From assembly GCA_948474755.1 (NCBI GenBank), contig CAOLHI010001255.1, positions 434,001 through 498,000 of the forward strand: a stretch of 64,000 bases of DNA, in the 5' to 3' direction. This DNA comes from Ctenosaura bakeri (Eukaryota; Chordata; Lepidosauria; Squamata; Iguanidae). Below are positions 59,268-64,000 of this stretch, piece after piece (position 1 is the first letter of the stretch; each line of letters opens with the position of its first letter). The notes under the pieces are model-generated. The model saw only the letters and a program-made list of their open reading frames with translations. It did not search any database and was not told where the DNA came from. The position numbers and the translations under genes were made by a program.

Positions 59268-59352
59268 CCAGACTACAACTCCTAGAAGCTATGTTGATTG
59301 TGGGCTTCTGGGAGCTGTAGTACAACACATCTCAAGGGCACCAGACTGTTCT
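59268..59352. mobile_element. short palindromic MITE-like repeat (ACTACAACTCC type)
   Basis: GACTACAACTCCTAGAAGC and GCTTCTGGGAGCTGTAGT are inverted copies about 30 nt apart. This hairpin class is common in amniotes. Confidence 0.5.
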
Positions 59353-60624
59353 ATGTAGATGTAAGGAAAACCCTAACAAGAGCACAAGCGGCAGAACATG
59401 AGCTGTTAAACACCAGATGCTGTTATGTTACTTTGTGGAGAATTGTTATGCTATAACTGTTATATTAAGATATGGGTAAGACATGGTGGCACTGGGGTAA
59501 GAAACTGGGGTCAGCAGGAAGTGTAATGTTGGAACTACATCAGTTACACGGCTGTCTTCTCCTTTTCAGTATTATTTTGAGTATAAAGCCTATTGGGCTG
59601 GAAATCTTAAACATTATATTTCACTTTGGGTTTTTGAAATGTGCATATATACTGAGACAGGCGTATGTATTAGAATTTCCTGGAAGGCTGAAAATATGAC
59701 TTTTGGAATGGTTTGGTAAATCAGCAATGACAGAAACATATCAACATAGTAAAACAGTCTGCAAATTCATTGTCATGGTGTTGGAATGAATGCCAGAGTT
59801 TCACTAAGTTCAGGTATTAGAAGCAGTCTCTACCAGCTTCAATTACCGTCATGCTAGAGCTGCACTCTGTTAAAGCAGATACAATGTTTTGACCTATATA
59901 GCAAGGACTAAATTCTAACTTAAAGCCATACATATGCGTTCCCAGAGGGAGATTCTCAAGACTTTGCCTTAGGCAATCTGAATGTGCTGGAGGAAGAACA
60001 GCACAGATAACTTCCTACTAATAATGTTAAGCTACAAAATGAGGAAGAGTAGACATATTGGGAACAGTTCACTAGAACTCCTTCAGCACTAACTCTATAG
60101 GGAGTAGTGAAAAAACAAACAAACAGACAGATACATTAGTTCGTAAAGCTTCCACTCCTTGAAAAAGGACCTGTACAGGTGAACTTTGTTGTGGATTATA
60201 AGTAAGACTGCAATAAATTCTCTCCTGTTCCTATTTTCAGGTTGAAAGCAAGGGGTGCATTCAGGAGTGGGAAAGTATTTTCTCCAAACTCAAATTGTGG
60301 CAACGTTTGCCTTCTAAAAAATTCTATTCATCATGATCATTGCTTTCTTTCTCTACTTTATGCTTTAGACATTTCCCTCTCATAATTATGCTTTCTTCCT
60401 CAATTTGTCACATGAATGATTTTGCCCAACAGGATGATTTCCTGGTATTACATAAACCATCAGTTTTGGTTACTTGGCAACACTACTGAGGCTAAACTAA
60501 GCTAGTTTGTGACAGTGAGGGCTATTGTTTATCAGGTAACATGAGTGAAACAAACCACCCTAAAGGATCAAGCAGTAAATGGGCTGATTTACTTGGCATG
60601 TACTTTGCCTTTCCCGTCATAAAT
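59353..60624. other. intergenic, no recognised feature
   Basis: No gene and no repeat I can name. Confidence 0.35.
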
Positions 60625-60945
60625 ATTTGAAGGGATGCCACGTAGAGGAAGGAGAGGGCTTGTTTTCTGCTGCTCCAGAGACCAGGACAAGGAGCAATGG
60701 ATTCAAGCTGCAGGAAAGGAGATTCCACCTGAACCTCAGGAAGAACTTCCTGACAGTCAGGGCTGTCCGGCAGTGGAATATGCTGCCTTGGAGTGTAGTG
60801 GAGTCTCCTTCCTTGGAGGTTTTTAAGCAGAGGCTGGATGGCCATCTGTCAAAGGGAGGGCTTTGAGGGAGTTCCTGCATGGCAGGGGGTTGGACTGGAT
60901 GACCCCTGGGGTCTCTTCCAACTCTACATTTCTATGATTCTCCTC
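60625..60945 (+). repeat. CR1 LINE 3' end
   Basis: The translation includes GLFSAAPETRTRSNG and NFLTVRAVRQWNMLP, typical of the CR1 ORF2 C-terminus. It ends GGACTGGATGACCCCTGGGG, CTTCCAACTCTACATTTC and TATGATTCT, the diagnostic CR1 3' end. Confidence 0.88.
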
Positions 60946-62995
60946 CTCCCATTCCCTTGCATTCTTCACCCCAGGTTTACAAGGCTTATGTTTAAAATTG
61001 ATTTTTTTTCCCTTTTGGGTGAGCAAAGTCTCCCCACTGCTGGAGGTGTGATCTCTCTGCCAAGTGGGTGCACATTCTGCTGTGTAATGGCCGTTGGTTG
61101 GTCAGATGTTCCTTTTGCTCCTACCCCTCCCCTCTGGGAGGAATCACATTTCTTAAGATGATGACCAGAAGTATATAGACACTCATCACTCTACTCCTCT
61201 CTATTTGAGGGGAAATACTGGTAAGCCCTTTACCTCATCCTTTTTCTTCCCCCAGGAGCACCAGGGCCAGAGGCAATGGATTGGGAGAGGCACCTCTGAA
61301 GGGGAATGGTAAGGGGATGGCAGAGGGGAGTTATTTGTGGTTTTTCCACTTTTGTGAGGGTTCTGCAACCCTAATCCTCATGAACTGGAGGGGCCGTTGT
61401 ATCTGCCAACCAACAGACTCATCTAGCAAATATTTATTTATTTCAGTTACCAACCATCACTTCTGATGCTTCCATTCCTAGGAGTACCTTTCATGCCACA
61501 TCACAATGCAAGCAAATGAAAGTGTGAGGACTGATGAGCATACGACATGCAAAATATTTTTGTATACAGTAAGAATGACTTTGCATTTATTTACATAACT
61601 TAATGAAAGATGTCAGCTAAATTATTCTGAATTTTTAATGTTATTTATTAAAATAATCTGTTCATGAACCAAAAAAAAAAAAAAAGATAAAAAAAGACAT
61701 AACTTGTCAGATAAATTATTCATTCCAAGTCATTAGCCTCACTGTACTGCCATCCTACCCTTGTACTATAGATCACACATTTGCCATATGGAAAAATAAA
61801 ACACATTCAAATTTGTTTTCTAATAACTACTAATTATTTTAGGCCTTTGAGAGATCCGCGAGGAAATAAAAAGCGTCCTTGTAGCCATCCAGATAAAATC
61901 CTAAAGCTGCAGTTGGTAGAGTCTCACACTGCTTTCCCATTGTAGCCTGTAAGAAGAAATTGAAATAATCCCTCATGTAGATTGTAGCATAAAATTAAGC
62001 TAAATAAGTCATGTCAACGGTAGTCACTTGGAGGGGGGACTGGTTGTTTCTTTTGATCTTGTGTAATAAGAAGATTTGGAGCCAGTGGGAAGGAACACCA
62101 AGAGAGTGAAATAATCACTAGAACTTTTCAGTACCAACGGCTGTGAGAAACACTGCAAAAGCAAAAGACCAGAGTAGAAATTTTCTTCCATAGCTTCTTC
62201 ACCATTTCATATCAACTAAGGATGAGGAACACGGGGCTCTCAAGATGATAGTAGATTGTATAATCCCTGTGAATTATTGGTTTGGCCTAATGGATGGGGA
62301 AACCTTGCTGAAAGGGCTGTTCTTACTACTTCAGTTCAGATACAGAGAGAGAGCTGAAGCTGGAGAGGAGCTGCAGTTGTCAGGGCAAAAGAATAGGCCA
62401 TTTTCACCCTGATTTTCATTTATGTATTTAGGAGGGAACACAAAACGCCAGCCCTAGCTAGTATAGTCAGTTACAGCCTAACAACACCTGGACTGTTTGT
62501 GGTGCAATTCTCTGAATCCATGCTCTTATGTATTCAAAGTGGTACTATTCACATGCAAGATGGCATGCTGGGGAGAAGTATTTTATATTCACTTTCATCA
62601 GTATCCTCCAGTGGGGAGAGATAGCATAAAAGATTCACAGGAAGAACTACATTACATTTCCCCTCTTAATTCCATCAGGACTCAACTTGTAGCTGTAAGA
62701 GCCCCAGTGGAGAGTGGGGGGCATCAGAGAAATATTTTTCTAGCTCTCCACAGCCAGATGCAGAAGGTTCACCTCATCCACTAAGAGCTCCAGAGGACCC
62801 TGGAAAAACAACAGAACATAAGGAAGCTTTGATGGTGTCTGCCGTTCTAGTTGTTAACAATTTTCAAGTTGACTTCAGTTTATGGTGAAGAGACCTCTAA
62901 GTTACCCTATTGTCAAGAGCCCTGCTCAGGTCTTGAGTAATGAATGAAACTATCCGCAATATTAAAAATGGTTTAAAACATATGTTAAAAATTAA
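60946..62995. other. intergenic, no recognised feature
   Basis: No gene. A 15-A run lies at about 61670-61685. No repeat body is identified. Confidence 0.35.
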
Positions 62996-63110
62996 GGCCA
63001 TTTCCACACTAGACTGTTATAGTGACCCTTCCTAAATTGCAAACCCCAGGATTCCATAGGATGTTGAAAGTGGAATAATAGCACTCTAACAGTCTAGTGT
63101 GGAAATGGTC
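62996..63110. mobile_element. 115-bp deletion derivative of the palindromic MITE, TSD TAA
   Basis: GGCCATTTCCACACTAG and CTAGTGTGGAAATGGTC ends with TAA on both sides (62993-62995 and 63111-63113). Most of the left arm is deleted and the right arm (CCCTTCCTAAATTGCAAACC onward) is complete. Confidence 0.8.
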
Positions 63111-63560
63111 TAAGAAGCAGCTAAAAATCATATCGCACCCTGTTAAAGCCCAGTCAGTTCCTGAAAACTTGTCAGAATGAAAAAGTCTTTGCCAACCAAT
63201 GGAAGAACAACAAAGAATGAGGACAGTCTAGCCTTCCTAGGATAGGAGATCCAGATTATCTACTGACAATGCACTCTGTCACATTTCAATTAGATGTGCC
63301 TTTGAGGGTGGTGAGACCAAGCAAACAGCCTCTCCCAAACATCTCAGGTCCTGCACAGGATTGTGTAAGAGAGTACAAATAAGAGAATACAAATCCTCGA
63401 AAAAGAACACCATTAGTGAAAAAGATTAAGGGATGGGGATCCCCAAACAGCCCAATGAGAACTATATAGTGCCCAAGAAATTCAGACTGACTGTTGGAAT
63501 ATGTGAAAAATGCTAGAGCACTCAACACTGTAACTTTTGTTGCAGGCTCCCCTTGTTCAT
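63111..63560. other. intergenic, no recognised feature
   Basis: No gene and no repeat I can name. Confidence 0.3.
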
Positions 63561-63986
63561 TTCCCTTTTCGCACCATACCTTGTTGTGGCAGTGGGGAGT
63601 GGCGCTCGCATGAGCAGCCACTCGCACGAGCAGCTCAAGACAGCCCTTCTTCCTCCCACATCGGCTTCCTGTTAGCGCAACCGTTGCGCTAGCGCCCCGC
63701 CCCTTCCTTCCGCAGCGCAGTCTGGGAGCTGTAGGCTGCGCTGGGGGAAGGAAGCATGACCAGGCTGGCTTGCCGACACACCACACACAGGTAAGTGCGC
63801 GAGGGCACCACGAGCATTGTGCGAGCGCGGAGTATTTTCAGCTTAAGCTGAAAATAAAAAATGCGCGTGCACCCCGCTTTAGCCTCGTGAGCGTCGCACG
63901 AGTGGGAGTGCGTCGTACGGACCAATGCTCCCATTTGCGCAATGTTCAAGGGGTGCTCGCACAAGAGAAAAGCATGTGAAAAGGGA
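63561..63986. mobile_element. 426-bp CpG-rich transposon, family A copy 2 (diverged)
   Basis: CCCTTTTCGCACC and GTGAAAAGGG are the ends. The interior aligns with 4372-4938: GCGCCCCGCCCC, TTCCTTCCGCAG, GAAGGAAGC, the AGGTAAGTGCGC motif at 63789-63800 and GTGGGAGTGCGTCGT. The first 150 bp of the longer copy are replaced or shortened. More CpGs have decayed to TG/CA than in the 4.4-kb copy. No target duplication is readable. Confidence 0.7.
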
Positions 63987-64000
63987 GAGTCACTGAGACT

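Overview
The window is nuclear DNA of a sauropsid vertebrate, most likely a squamate reptile (lizard or snake). The evidence is the repeat content: 5S-rRNA-derived SINEs of the Sauria type, tRNA-derived SINEs of squamate type, CR1, L2-like and L1 retrotransposon fragments, a hAT element with SPIN-type ends, and many short palindromic DNA transposons. There are no operons, bacterial genes, CRISPR arrays or intact viral genes. I cannot name the species.

One protein-coding gene is supported: the 5' end of neuropilin-1 (NRP1) on the minus strand. Exon 1 (coding part 9556-9625) encodes the start codon and signal peptide. Exon 2 (6130-6304) encodes the first half of the a1 CUB domain. The two join in phase through a 3.25 kb intron. 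Positions 1-6129 are intron 2, and later exons lie outside the window. A GC-rich CpG island (about 9.48-13.21 kb) covers exon 1 and the presumed promoter, and two nearly perfect palindromic transposons sit in it, about 1.8 and 3 kb upstream of the ATG.

From 13.2 kb to 64 kb I find no gene. This fits the long gene-poor interval 5' of NRP1 that is known in other amniotes. It holds CR1 fragments (35.3-36.8, 57.9-58.5 and 60.6-60.9 kb), L2-like LINE tails, a 5'-truncated L1 with a clean target duplication (45.3-46.0 kb), two LTR-like blocks (20.3-20.9 and 28.6-29.3 kb), SINEs, Tigger-like and Tc1/mariner-like MITEs, a hAT with a nested MITE (46.7-47.5 kb) and a 780-bp SPIN-like element with an unrelated GC-rich interior (55.0-55.8 kb).

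The most distinctive theme is a cluster of non-autonomous DNA transposon families. They share termini close to GGCC(A/C)TTTCYGCAC and, where duplications can be read, 3-bp target duplications of mostly TNA type, which suggests PIF/Harbinger mobilisation. They include a 180/202-bp near-perfect palindrome (eleven copies or fragments), a 420-bp family (three copies), a 440-460-bp family (two inverted copies) and a CpG-rich multi-hairpin family (two copies). The 420-bp and multi-hairpin families share a sequence block and a splice-donor-like motif at a nearly fixed distance from one end, so they look related.
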